DNA from: Thermoanaerobacter kivui
GTDB taxonomy: Bacteria; Bacillota; Thermoanaerobacteria; Thermoanaerobacterales; Thermoanaerobacteraceae
Assembly (NCBI RefSeq): GCF_000763575.1
Contig: NZ_CP009170.1
Location: 2,195,501-2,259,500 of the forward strand
Direction: 5' to 3'
DNA length: 64,000 nt
Each line of letters begins with the position of its first letter. Within the stretch, counting starts at the first letter, position 1. The notes beneath the pieces are model-generated. The model did no database searches, was not told the origin of the DNA, and saw nothing but the letters and a program-made list of their open reading frames with translations. This document shows, in pieces, positions 53,673 through 62,060 of the stretch. The position numbers and the translations under genes were made by a program.

Positions 53673-54929
53673 TTATTCCCCCTCTACCCTTATAACGCTC
53701 TCGATACTCTTTACTTCTTTGAGATTTTGTATTTCATCCAGTGCTTCAAATACTTTTCCTGTATTCGCAATATGAGTAATCAAAACAATCTCTGCAGTAT
53801 CTCCCAAAACTCCTTTTTGTACAACAGACAAAAGGCTTATTCCTTTGTCTCCCAGTATTCCTGTGATTTTACTCATCACTCCCGATTTATCAAGAGCTAT
53901 AAGTCTTATATAATATTTGGATACAGTATCCACAATAGGAAGAAGGTCAGCATCTTCACATCCATTTTGAATTACAATATGGTTTTTCACATCCATTATG
54001 TCCGCAACAACAGCACTGGCAGTAGGCATCATACCTGCACCCTGCCCATAAAACATGACTTCTCCTACCGCATTTCCATCTACTAAAATAGCGTTAAAGA
54101 CACCATTTACCCCATTTAAAGGATTGTCTTTCTTTATCATGACAGGATGTACCCACGCTTCTAAACGGTCTTCTTCATCAATTTTTGCGTAAGCTATGAG
54201 TTTTACATTATGCCCCAATTCTTCTGCATACTTTATGTCAGATTTAGAGACAGATCTTATACCTTTTGTATAAATTTTTTCAGGCAAAATGAATTTGTTA
54301 AAAGCTAAAGTGCACAGTATGGCAAGCTTTCTTGCAGCATCGAAGCCTTCCACGTCGTCTGTTGGATCTGCTTCTGCATATCCTCTTTGTTGGGCATCTT
54401 TTAAGACTTCTTCAAAGTCAAGGCCTTTTTCTTTCATCTCTGTCAATATATAATTTGTAGTTCCGTTTAATATTCCTTTGATTTCGTATATTTTATTTGC
54501 CGCAAGACATTGTTTTAATGGCCTGATGATGGGAATACCACCACCAACCGATGCTTCATAGAGAAGACTTACTTTATTTTCTGTCGCAAGTTTTATTAGC
54601 TCTTTACCGTGAACTGCTATGACTTCTTTGTTTGCAGTGACAACATGCTTACCTTTTTTGAGAGCTTTTATGATATATTCCAAAGCAGGGTGTTCTTTTC
54701 CCATAACTTCTACTACAACATCTATTTCTTCATCTTCTAAGATGTCATCTGCATTAAAAGTTATTTTTCCCTCTGCAAGGGGTGTCCTCTTTTTATTGAG
54801 GTCTTTTACAAGTATCTTTTTTATCTCGATTTTTTCACCTATCTTTTTTTCAATGTTTTTACCATTTTGATTGATTAAATGAACTACACCTGTTCCAACT
54901 GTGCCAAGACCCATCAATCCTATTTTCAT
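53673..54929 (-). CDS. hom: Homoserine dehydrogenase
   Basis: 418 residues. NAD(P) domain IGLMGLGTVGTGVVHLINQN; catalytic domain GILNGTTNYILTEMKEKGLD and GYAEADPTDDVEGFDAARK; C-terminal ACT domain (about 345-418, YYIRLIALDKSGVMSKITGI) for threonine feedback. It begins 11 bases after the ACT-domain gene stop. Branch point from aspartate semialdehyde to threonine and methionine. Confidence 0.95.
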   Translation of the reverse strand: MKIGLMGLGTVGTGVVHLINQNGKNIEKKIGEKIEIKKILVKDLNKKRTPLAEGKITFNADDILEDEEIDVVVEVMGKEHPALEYIIKALKKGKHVVTANKEVIAVHGKELIKLATENKVSLLYEASVGGGIPIIRPLKQCLAANKIYEIKGILNGTTNYILTEMKEKGLDFEEVLKDAQQRGYAEADPTDDVEGFDAARKLAILCTLAFNKFILPEKIYTKGIRSVSKSDIKYAEELGHNVKLIAYAKIDEEDRLEAWVHPVMIKKDNPLNGVNGVFNAILVDGNAVGEVMFYGQGAGMMPTASAVVADIMDVKNHIVIQNGCEDADLLPIVDTVSKYYIRLIALDKSGVMSKITGILGDKGISLLSVVQKGVLGDTAEIVLITHIANTGKVFEALDEIQNLKEVKSIESVIRVEGE

Positions 54930-54940
54930 TTATATCCCCC

Positions 54941-55381
54941 TTATTCTCCTAAAATTTCGACTTTCCTCACACCATTTTGACTGAACAATTTCTCAAGAAA
55001 ATTTTCTAAGCTTATTTCCATGTACTGGGTGTCAATAGAAATAGTAACACTTGCAACGCCCATTGAAGGAATACTTTGATTTATAGTGACAACATTACCC
55101 CTCACATTTGCCACCACGTCCAAAATAGACGAGAGCACTCCTGGCATATGTTCTAAAACCATAGAAAGAGTTATGATTTTCCCTTTGCTAAATTTTGAAA
55201 AAGGAAAGACATAATCTCTATACTTGTAAAAAGCGCTGCGGGATATCCCTACTTTTTTGACTGCTTCGTTGATGGTTTTTACTTTACCTGATTCCAGCAA
55301 TTCTTTTACCTTTAGGGTTTTTTTGAGAGAGTCAGAAAGAATTTCCTCTCTTATGATATAAAGTTTGCCGTCCTCTCCCAC
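54941..55381 (-). CDS. ACT-domain protein (UPF0735, PheB-like)
   Basis: 146 residues. GTG 55379-55381 is chosen because GGAGG lies 8 bases before it; the ATG at 55396 precedes that site. N-terminal helix-turn-helix-like part ([20 protein letters not shown]) and C-terminal ACT domain (about 70-146, [20 protein letters not shown]). First gene of the threonine operon; probably an amino-acid sensor or regulator. Confidence 0.88.
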   Translation of the reverse strand: MGEDGKLYIIREEILSDSLKKTLKVKELLESGKVKTINEAVKKVGISRSAFYKYRDYVFPFSKFSKGKIITLSMVLEHMPGVLSSILDVVANVRGNVVTINQSIPSMGVASVTISIDTQYMEISLENFLEKLFSQNGVRKVEILGE

Positions 55382-55435
55382 AAATTCCACCTCCATTGTT
55401 TTTGTTGTATAAACATTATTCCATATATGAGATAC

Positions 55436-55464
55436 ATTTTACCACATAAAATTATAAAAATCAA
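55436..55464 (-). promoter_or_regulatory. Promoter of the threonine operon
   Basis: TTGATT (55464-55459), 17-bp spacer, TAAAAT (55441-55436). A palindromic GTTTACGTTTACTAAAC lies just upstream (55472-55488) and could be an operator. Confidence 0.6.
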
Positions 55465-55488
55465 TAGCGGTTTACGTTTACTAAACAA

Positions 55489-55905
55489 AAAATTAATACT
55501 AAAAAAGTAAGATAAGGGTTAATGTATTTACATAAGGAGTTCCAAATAAAAAATTTTCAGTAATAAATATTCACTAAAAAATCATTAAAAACTCAATTTT
55601 TTTCTTTATTTTTCGCTGTAGTATAACATATTGGCATACTTATTCACTAATATGCATTTTTTATTGTTAACACCTCACAAATTTTTTGTATTTAAGAAGG
55701 ATTTTTTAAAAAAGCGTCGAATATATTGTTTGTAAAACTATTACCCATTAATTTATCAACATTTTGCATTTTTACCTTCATCTTATCTATCTGTTACATT
55801 AATGAGCGTCAGGGAAAGTATATTTATCAGAAAGAGGGGGGTGTATTGATTTTTTAATTTATTTAAAATTTTGTAACTAAGCGAGCAAATTTTTAAAAAT
55901 GGGGG
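55489..55905. other. AT-rich gap upstream of the permease gene
   Basis: No gene, T-box or known riboswitch recognised. The only clear element is the GGGGG ribosome binding site at the right end. A promoter for the permease must lie here but no pair of hexamers stood out. Confidence 0.35.
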
Positions 55906-55922
55906 TTGACATTTAATGTCAA
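55906..55922 (+). promoter_or_regulatory. Palindrome over the permease start codon
   Basis: TTGACATT, T, AATGTCAA; the ATG is inside the right arm and GGGGG ends right before the left arm. It may be an operator or an mRNA stem that hides the start. Confidence 0.45.
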
Positions 55923-57223
55923 AATCAAATCTATTTAGAAAGAAAACTTTAGAGATGGTATTGTCAGAAACGGAAGCTGCTGAATACAAATTGAAGAAAA
56001 CTTTAACTGCAATTGACTTAATCGCATTAGGATTGGGCGCAATCATAGGTACTGGTATATTTGTTATTACTGGTGTTGCCGCCGCTGAAAAAGCTGGTCC
56101 CGCAATTGTGCTCTCTTTTATTTTAGCAGGATTGGCTTGTGCTTTTGCAGCAATTTCTTACGCAGAATTGGCATCAATATTCCCAATTGCAGGTTCTACT
56201 TATAACTACACTTATATTGCAATGGGAGAATTTATAGCTTGGATAATAGGATGGGACTTAATACTTGAGTACGTCTTTGCTCTTCCAGCAATTGCTTTAG
56301 GTTGGTCTGGTTATTTCACTAACCTCCTGGCAAGTGTGGGAATAAATATTCCTGCTTGGGCAGCTAACTCTGCATGGCAAGCACCCGGAGGACTTATTAA
56401 TCTTCCAGCAATAGGAATCCTTCTTGTCATTGCAATCTTAAACTACATTGGAGTAAGAGAAACTGCTACTGTTAACAACATTGGCGTTGCCTTTAAAGTG
56501 TTTGTAATTCTCTTCTTTATCTTTGTCGCTGTATGGCATGTAAAACCATCTAATTGGCAACCCTTTATGCCTTATGGATGGCAAGGAATATTCCATGGCG
56601 CAGCAATTATCTTCTTTGCATATATAGGTTTTGATGCTGTTTCCACAGCTGCTGAAGAGACAAAGAATCCAGCAAAAGATATGCCTATTGGAATTTTAGG
56701 ATCTCTTGGAATCAGTACCCTTTTGTACATCGCTGTTTCAGCAATTTTGACAGGTGTTGTTTCATACACTGAGTTGAACGACCCAGCTCCTGTTGCAAAA
56801 GCTCTTAACTTGATAGGTCTAAACTGGGCAAGAGGACTTGTATCTTTGGGCGCTATAACAGGTATTACAACAGTGTTACTCGTTATGTTCTACGGATCTA
56901 CAAGAATAATCTTTGCTATGTCTCGTGATGGATTACTTCCACCCGCTTTTTCAAAAGTTCATCCAAAATTTAGAACACCTACTCTGGCTATATATCTCAT
57001 AACGATTGCAACAACTTTAGTGGCAGGATTCTTACCAATTGGCATAATCGCAGAACTTGTAAATATAGGAACTATGTTAGCTTTTATACTCACTTCTATC
57101 GGTGTAATAGTATTAAGATATACACAACCAGACTTACCAAGAAAATTCAGAGCACCTGGTGTACCATGGACACCTCTTTTGGCAATTCTTTTCGTACTTT
57201 CACTCATGCTATCTCTGCCATGA
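55916..57223 (+). CDS. APC-family amino acid permease, truncated by an in-frame stop
   Basis: 435 residues. Starts with ETEAAEYKLKKTLTAIDLIA and GLGAIIGTGIFVITGVAA, the cationic-amino-acid-transporter type of the APC family; also IFPIAGSTYNYTYIAMGEFI and FFAYIGFDAVSTAAEETKNP. Eleven or so membrane segments remain. After ...LSLMLSLP comes TGA, and the same frame continues with ETWVRLIVWLVIGLLIYFGY to TAG 57332-57334. A TGG to TGA change would explain this; the last membrane helix is lost. Function as a transporter is doubtful. Confidence 0.85.
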   Translation: MSKSNLFRKKTLEMVLSETEAAEYKLKKTLTAIDLIALGLGAIIGTGIFVITGVAAAEKAGPAIVLSFILAGLACAFAAISYAELASIFPIAGSTYNYTYIAMGEFIAWIIGWDLILEYVFALPAIALGWSGYFTNLLASVGINIPAWAANSAWQAPGGLINLPAIGILLVIAILNYIGVRETATVNNIGVAFKVFVILFFIFVAVWHVKPSNWQPFMPYGWQGIFHGAAIIFFAYIGFDAVSTAAEETKNPAKDMPIGILGSLGISTLLYIAVSAILTGVVSYTELNDPAPVAKALNLIGLNWARGLVSLGAITGITTVLLVMFYGSTRIIFAMSRDGLLPPAFSKVHPKFRTPTLAIYLITIATTLVAGFLPIGIIAELVNIGTMLAFILTSIGVIVLRYTQPDLPRKFRAPGVPWTPLLAILFVLSLMLSLP

Positions 57224-57334
57224 GAGACATGGGTAAGACTTATTGTATGGCTTGTAATAGGGCTTCTCATTTATTTCGGTTACGGAAGACATCACAGTAT
57301 ACTATCCAAAACATCAGAAGGACAGCAACAATAG
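57224..57334 (+). pseudogene. 3' remainder of the permease gene after the premature stop
   Basis: In frame with the permease: ETWVRLIVWLVIGLLIYFGY then GRHHSILSKTSEGQQQ and TAG. Encodes the expected last membrane helix and cytoplasmic tail of CAT-type permeases. A strong terminator follows directly, as expected for the original gene end. Confidence 0.8.
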
Positions 57335-57375
57335 AAAAAACGCGGCAAAGTTTCATACTTTGCCGCGTTTTTTTT
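57335..57375. terminator. Bidirectional terminator between permease and MBL gene
   Basis: AACGCGGCAAAG and CTTTGCCGCGTT, perfect 12-bp stem with T-runs on both sides. Confidence 0.9.
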
Positions 57376-58154
57376 TATATTTCCATCACATCACTTTCAA
57401 TGTTTCTCAAAGCCATCCTCACTTCAAATTTTACCCTTGACTTTTTAAGCATATCCGTTACAGTAGCAAAAGCAAGTTCTGGCTTGTTGTTATTCTGGCT
57501 TAAATGACCTAAAAAAGCTATCCCTATAGCTTTCATTTTAAACAGTTTCATGAGAACATCCGCAGCTGCGTCATTAGAAAGATGGCCCAAATTAGATAAA
57601 ATCCTTTTTTTAAGTGGCCAAGGATATGAACCATTAATAAGCATTTCTACATCATGGTTTGCTTCTAAAAGTACCACATCAGAATCTATGAGATGATTTG
57701 CCACACCTCTTGTCATGTACCCTAAATCAGTAGCAATGGAAATTTTTTTGTCTCCGCATTTAAATGAAAAACCTACTGGCTCTACGGCATCATGGGGTTT
57801 TTTGAAGGACATTATTTTTACATCCCCAATTTCAAATTCTTCACCTGTGGTAAAATAGAGTTTGTTTTTTTCGGAAATTTCTTTTATGTCTTTCTCCATC
57901 GCATCCCACGTAGCTTTATTGGCATATATAGGTATATTGTATCTTCTTGAAAGTATCCCTGCACCGATAATATGGTCTTTGTGCTCGTGGGTTATGAGGA
58001 TAGCAGATAGGCTTTTGGGGTTTACGCCTATATTAAGTAACGCTTTTTCAATTGTTCTACCGCTTAAACCCGCATCAACAAGTATATTCACATCTTTATG
58101 ATTTATGTAAATAGCATTTCCACTGCTTCCTGACCTCAATGAACAAAACTTCAT
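57375..58154 (-). CDS. MBL-fold hydrolase, WalJ/YycJ-like
   Basis: 259 residues from ATG 58152-58154. MKFCSLRSGSSGNAIYINHK and ILITHEHKDHIIGAGILSRR (metal-binding HxHxDH), VVLLEANHDVEML, GHLSNDAAADVLMKL and IAFLGHLSQNNN are typical of YycJ (WalJ), linked in Bacillus to coordination of replication and division. Here it stands alone, without walRK. Its binding site GGGGG is separated from the ATG by a hairpin. Confidence 0.88.
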   Translation of the reverse strand: MKFCSLRSGSSGNAIYINHKDVNILVDAGLSGRTIEKALLNIGVNPKSLSAILITHEHKDHIIGAGILSRRYNIPIYANKATWDAMEKDIKEISEKNKLYFTTGEEFEIGDVKIMSFKKPHDAVEPVGFSFKCGDKKISIATDLGYMTRGVANHLIDSDVVLLEANHDVEMLINGSYPWPLKKRILSNLGHLSNDAAADVLMKLFKMKAIGIAFLGHLSQNNNKPELAFATVTDMLKKSRVKFEVRMALRNIESDVMEI

Positions 58155-58161
58155 AACCAAT

Positions 58162-58180
58162 ATACCCGCATTGCGGGTAT
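58162..58180 (-). promoter_or_regulatory. Hairpin between ribosome binding site and start of the MBL gene
   Basis: ATACCCGC, AAT loop, GCGGGTAT: perfect 8-bp stem placed between AAGGGGG (58187-58181) and the ATG. The linear distance is 26 bases; with the stem formed, 7 bases remain, an ideal spacing. Confidence 0.6.
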
Positions 58181-58353
58181 CCCCCTTTCACTTGTTTTCA
58201 GATTAATTATACCAATTTCTATAAGGTAAGTGAAGAAATTTTATTCTTTCGCGTAAAATAAAATTATATACAAGCAACTTGTGTGCAAAATTTTCACGTT
58301 TTAAAAAATGCCTATGTTTTAACCAATGACTTACATGATTTTTTAACATCAAG

Positions 58354-58385
58354 TTGTCAACATATTCACACACATTTGTGGATAA
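58354..58385. other. Cluster of DnaA-box-like sites
   Basis: One perfect DnaA box (TTATCCACA, minus strand 58385-58377) with two 7-of-9 matches on the plus strand, TTGTCAACA (58354-58362) and ATATTCACA (58362-58370), within 32 bp. Confidence 0.4.
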
Positions 58386-58400
58386 GTTGCTTAAATAATA

Positions 58401-58420
58401 AGAGGGGATAAATCCCCTCT
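58401..58420 (-). terminator. Hairpin at the end of the flavin-oxidoreductase pseudogene
   Basis: AGAGGGGAT and ATCCCCTCT with a 2-base gap followed by TATTATTT on the minus strand. Confidence 0.6.
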
Positions 58421-59471
58421 TATAGTGAAAGACCTAACTTACGTCCTTCAGAAATAGCGTTGACAATTTTTTTACTTCTTTAGCATCTCCATATAACATG
58501 AAGCTTTTCTTGTGGCAAAACCTTACTGACCACTTCGTAAAGAGAAGAATCCGGTTTCAAACCCACCGCTAAAACTATAGTATCGGGAAGCAGCAGCTCT
58601 TTTTCACCTTCGGGTGTCTCCACCAAAAGCGCTTTTCCTACTTCCTTTAAACGAGTTTTTACATAGATTTCCACACCCCGTTCCTTTAAGCGCTAACTTT
58701 ATGTCCTCTCACGGCAGCAGTATAAGCCGCTTCCAAGCCGGCAAGTCCAGCGCCAATGATAAATACTCTCTTTCCAGGTTGAGTTGCTTTAGGTATTTCG
58801 ATTTCTTCCTCCATGCCAACAAATGGGTTGAAATTACAGCCAAAGCGGCGTCCTGCTCTCAATTCGTCCAGACAGCCCTGGTGGCAAGCAGCACAGCGGC
58901 GTATTTCCTTGCTGCGTTCTGAGGTAGCTTTTTCTACAAATAGCGGATCAGCCACCAAAGGACGTCCAAGAGCAACTAAATCAGCTTTGCCTGAAGTCAA
59001 TATCTCTTCTGCCAATTCTGGAATCATTGCCTATCTCTTTCTTTATTTCCTCTAATATTTCCATCACAAAGCGAACTCTATTTTCAAAACTTCCACCGTA
59101 TTCGTCCTCTTTTTTGTTGGTATATGGTGACAAAAACTGGTGAATGAGATAACCATGTCCAAACTGGATTTCCAATGCATCTGCACCAGCTTCATAAGCT
59201 CTGACAGCAGCTTTTACATAAATATTTTGCCATTTCTTTATGTCCTCATGAGGTATTCCTTGTGGTGCGGAATTTCTTTGCCGGATGGGGCCACGTATGC
59301 GGATTCTAAAACAATTAAACCCACCCCTCCCTTTCCTCTGTTAAGATAATATCCTATCAATTCTTCCGTAACCTGCCCCTCTACTGTAGCATACCCTGTT
59401 TTAACAGGAGCCATTACAAGGCGGTTTTTAAGCTCTATCCCCCCGAGTTTTATGGGTTTTGTAAGCTCCAT
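58420..59471 (-). pseudogene. NADH:flavin oxidoreductase (2,4-dienoyl-CoA/2-enoate reductase type), degraded
   Basis: Pieces of one gene in shifting frames: N-terminus IKLGGIELKNRLVMAPVKTG (59471-59238), LEIQFGHGYLIHQFLSPYTN (59175 on), then after a deletion near 59020 DLVALGRPLVADPLFVEKAT with the Fe-S cysteines CAACHQGCLDELRAGRRFGC and FAD motif VFIIGAGLAGLEAAYTAAVRG, a second deletion near 58685, then VEIYVKTRLKEVGKALLVET and a last shift to IVNAISEGRKLGLSL. The intact enzyme would be about 640 residues; about 350 remain. Clearly non-functional. Confidence 0.9.
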
Positions 59472-59587
59472 ATTCTCACTCCTTCTCTGCTATGAGTTTT
59501 AAAATAATGTTCATAATTTATTTATTCGACACAAAAAAGACAATTCCTTCTTGTTTTTTTCTCTATCAAAGGGAGGGGTATACATTT

Positions 59588-60520
59588 TTAAGCGTTTTTC
59601 TCACTTTTCAGATAATCTAAAATATCTTTTAAGCTTGCAAAAGCTACTCCAATGCTTGTATCTGCAGCACCATAGTAAATTATAAGCTTATCTTCTTCTT
59701 TTCTGTATATTGCCCCTGTTGGAAACACTATATTCACTGCATTGCCAATCCTTTCATATTCTTCCTGCGGCGCAAACACCCACTCTTTACTTCTCCTTAT
59801 CACCTTTTGTGGCTCTTCTAAGTCCAAAAGTGCGAGTCCTACTCTGTAAACAGCTGTAGAAGCAGTGTAGCGAATACCGTGATAAATTATAAGCCATCCT
59901 TCTTCAGTTTCAATAGGAGGTGCTCCTAATCCCACTCTGTGGCAGTCCCACATTCCCGGCCTTGCGGGCAGCAAAATCTGGTGCTTGCCCCAGTAGGTTA
60001 GGTCATGAGAAAAGGAAATCCAGATGTGTCCCTCTCCTCTAATTATTGGCCTATGTATAAGGGCATATCCGTCTTTAAATTTTTTGGGGAAAAGACAGCC
60101 GTCTTTGTCTTCTGGCGGCACCAAAACTCCTTTCCTTTCAAATCTTTTAAAGTCCTCTGTAAGCATTAATGATATTACAGGACCACCTGGAGAAAAAGAA
60201 ACATAAGTTATGGCGTACTTTCCCATATCCTCTAAGTACACAATCCTAGGGTCCTCAAGCCCCCACATCTCTTCATTGTAATTTTCATCTGGCAAGAGAG
60301 TGGGCTTATCTGGTATCTCCCAATTTGTAAGGCCGTCCCTGCTTTTGCAAAGTGTAAGATGAGAAAATCCGTCTTTGGTCTCTACTCGGCATAAAAGATA
60401 GACATAGCCGTCAAATTCTATTACTCCTGGATTAAACACTGCATTTGCATCATAGGGAATATTATCTCTTGTCAGTATGGGGTTTTTCTCATACCTTACA
60501 AAAAGCTCCTTATCGCGCAT
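59588..60520 (-). CDS. GH130 beta-mannoside phosphorylase-type enzyme
   Basis: 310 residues from ATG 60518-60520 (GGAGTGATAAAA upstream). NPILTRDNIPYDANAVFNPG with the Asn/Asp signature, WGLEDPRIVYLED with the catalytic Asp, IRGEGHIWISFSHDL, GAPPIETEEGWLIIYHG and YRVGLALLDLEEP are GH130 features. These enzymes split beta-1,2- or beta-1,4-mannosides with phosphate. It overlaps DUF4416 by 11 bases, a pairing I have seen in thermophilic clostridia. Substrate not readable. Confidence 0.88.
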   Translation of the reverse strand: MRDKELFVRYEKNPILTRDNIPYDANAVFNPGVIEFDGYVYLLCRVETKDGFSHLTLCKSRDGLTNWEIPDKPTLLPDENYNEEMWGLEDPRIVYLEDMGKYAITYVSFSPGGPVISLMLTEDFKRFERKGVLVPPEDKDGCLFPKKFKDGYALIHRPIIRGEGHIWISFSHDLTYWGKHQILLPARPGMWDCHRVGLGAPPIETEEGWLIIYHGIRYTASTAVYRVGLALLDLEEPQKVIRRSKEWVFAPQEEYERIGNAVNIVFPTGAIYRKEEDKLIIYYGAADTSIGVAFASLKDILDYLKSEKNA

Positions 60521-61058
60521 TTTTATCACTCCTCAGTTTTTCTATTTGGAAGGAATACACTTCTCTTAATTTTATAAAAAATTCCGTATACTCTTTTGTC
60601 TTGTAATCTGGATAGGTCCAAGGAAGAAATTCATATTTGCCCTTCGTATAGTAAAGGGTCACCTCTGCAAAGATGCCTTTCCCAAGGTATATCCTGTGGT
60701 AGAAGTTTTTCGTCGAAAAAAGCACTACTTTGGCCATGTCTATGTAACCAGGGTCTATATTAACTTTTCTTTTTCCCTCCTTAGAAAAAATTTCTTCTGC
60801 AGAATTTGTAAATAGCTTCCATTCATACGATTCATCTGGACTAAGAAGTTTTTCAAAGGATACAAAGCGCTTTTTTAAATCTTTTCCCATCTTTTCTTCA
60901 TAGTAATCAGTAAAGTCAAAGGGAAAAGGGCCTGCTTCAAGGTCTATTTCTCCCCATTTTTCTTTTAATTTCTCTATCGCTTCTTCCACTACATCTTCTT
61001 CTTTATATATAAAGCCGCAAAAAAGTTTTACAGGCAGCACTTCTTTCACTTTCCCCAA
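60510..61058 (-). CDS. DUF4416 protein
   Basis: 182 residues. TTG start 61056-61058 with GGAGGG upstream. VKLFCGFIYKEEDVVEEAIE, PFPFDFTDYYEEKMGKDLKK and YIDMAKVVLFSTKNFYHRIY are typical of DUF4416, function unknown. Coupled with the GH130 gene; a role in the same sugar pathway is a guess. Its 5' end is overlapped by the transporter fragment upstream. Confidence 0.85.
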   Translation of the reverse strand: MGKVKEVLPVKLFCGFIYKEEDVVEEAIEKLKEKWGEIDLEAGPFPFDFTDYYEEKMGKDLKKRFVSFEKLLSPDESYEWKLFTNSAEEIFSKEGKRKVNIDPGYIDMAKVVLFSTKNFYHRIYLGKGIFAEVTLYYTKGKYEFLPWTYPDYKTKEYTEFFIKLREVYSFQIEKLRSDKNAR

Positions 61059-61302
61059 TTTTAATTCCCTCCATAAAAGTAAAAGCTCGAGTGTAAAGCA
61101 AATACTTCCACGACCACAGAGGTAAGGAAAAAGATTGCCTCAACACTGCAATAATAGAAAAAGCAAGTAAAGCCCCAAAAAACATGCGCAGAAAAGCTAC
61201 ATCAGCAGTAGTAAAACCCAATTTAACTATCAGCCTGACAAAAAGACCTGTCGTCCCCCACAGTGCACCTGCCGAAAAAGCAAGCACTTCCCCTTTTCGC
61301 AC
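61003..61302 (-). pseudogene. EamA/DMT transporter, N-terminal fragment
   Basis: GTG 61300-61302 with AGGAG upstream. MRKGEVLAFSAGALWGTTGL and AFLRMFFGALLAFSIIAVL are the first two helices of an EamA-type transporter (about 300 residues when whole). After about residue 72 the frame runs into the DUF4416 leader and gene out of frame and stops. A deletion has joined this gene to DUF4416, which may now depend on this gene's promoter. Confidence 0.8.
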
Positions 61303-61304
61303 TC

Positions 61305-61937
61305 TTATTTTCTCCTTTCTTTTCTCCTGGCAATTATGTCATTATTCCACTTCATTATAATTTCTTCAATTTCCTTTTCTGAAAGGGTTGGCTTTAAATA
61401 CATGCCTTTATCAAGCCTCTGCTTTAAAGCCTCATAAAGTATTATGCCTGTCGCCACAGATACATTCAGGCTTTGCACCATACCCATCATAGGTATAACA
61501 ATTCTTTCATCCGCAAGATTTAATATATCCTCCGACACGCCTTTTAGTTCATTCCCAACCACCAATAAAGTAGGCTTTGTATAATCTATTTCCCGGAAAT
61601 CTTTTGAGGACTCATCCAGCCAAGTGACAACAACCTGCAAATTTTCCCTTCCTTTTAGCTCCTTTATCGCCTTTTCTCTGTCATAAACCCTTTCAATAAA
61701 GAGCCACCTGTTTGCTGCCATTGACACCGCTTCATTTATTTCTATGCCGTTTTTTGCTTCAGAAAAATAGTATACTCTCATCACTCCAACAGCATCGCAT
61801 GTCCTTAATATCGCCGAAAAATTGTGCTCGTTCGTCACATCATCCACAAAGACGACAAGGTCTTTTTGCCTTTTCTGCAAGACTTCATAAAATCTTTTCA
61901 ATCTGCCTTCTAGAACTATTATTTTATTAGACTGCAT
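61305..61937 (-). CDS. trmH: tRNA (guanosine-18-2'-O)-methyltransferase TrmH
   Basis: 210 residues. SPOUT fold: VFVDDVTNEHNFSAILRTCD, LVVGNELKGVSEDILNLADE, and the knot motif IPMMGMVQSLNVSVATGIIL. TrmH-type C-terminal helix with basic tail (DIIARRKERRK). Methylates Gm18 in tRNA, useful at high temperature. Stop is 3 bases before the transporter fragment start. Confidence 0.9.
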   Translation of the reverse strand: MQSNKIIVLEGRLKRFYEVLQKRQKDLVVFVDDVTNEHNFSAILRTCDAVGVMRVYYFSEAKNGIEINEAVSMAANRWLFIERVYDREKAIKELKGRENLQVVVTWLDESSKDFREIDYTKPTLLVVGNELKGVSEDILNLADERIVIPMMGMVQSLNVSVATGIILYEALKQRLDKGMYLKPTLSEKEIEEIIMKWNNDIIARRKERRK

Positions 61938-61950
61938 AAGCTATCCCTGC

Positions 61951-62033
61951 CTTGTGTGAAATTCATACTTTTAGAATGTCACCTGCTACAAAAGGTGTGT
62001 TTGAAAGTAGCTCATTATGCCCTTTCACACAAG
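61951..62033. repeat. 11-bp inverted repeat between trmH and cmr6
   Basis: CTTGTGTGAAA (61951-61961) and TTTCACACAAG (62023-62033) are exact complements. An alternative stem AAAGGTGT/ACACCTTT (62041-62034 and 61998-61991, minus strand) followed by TTG could end cmr6 transcription. Contains the trmH upstream region. Confidence 0.5.
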
Positions 62034-62060
62034 ACACCTTTATTTATAATTTAGCATATT

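Noticed and set aside
57221-57223. Selenocysteine at the in-frame TGA of the permease
   Set aside because: Permeases of this family have no selenocysteine and no SECIS-like stem follows directly; a nonsense mutation is simpler.
58155-58420. Chromosomal replication origin
   Set aside because: Only three DnaA-box-like sites, no dnaA/dnaN genes and no AT-rich unwinding element beyond the general background.
61938-62060. CRISPR repeat between trmH and cmr6
   Set aside because: Only one inverted repeat, no direct repeats of 28-37 bases with spacers.
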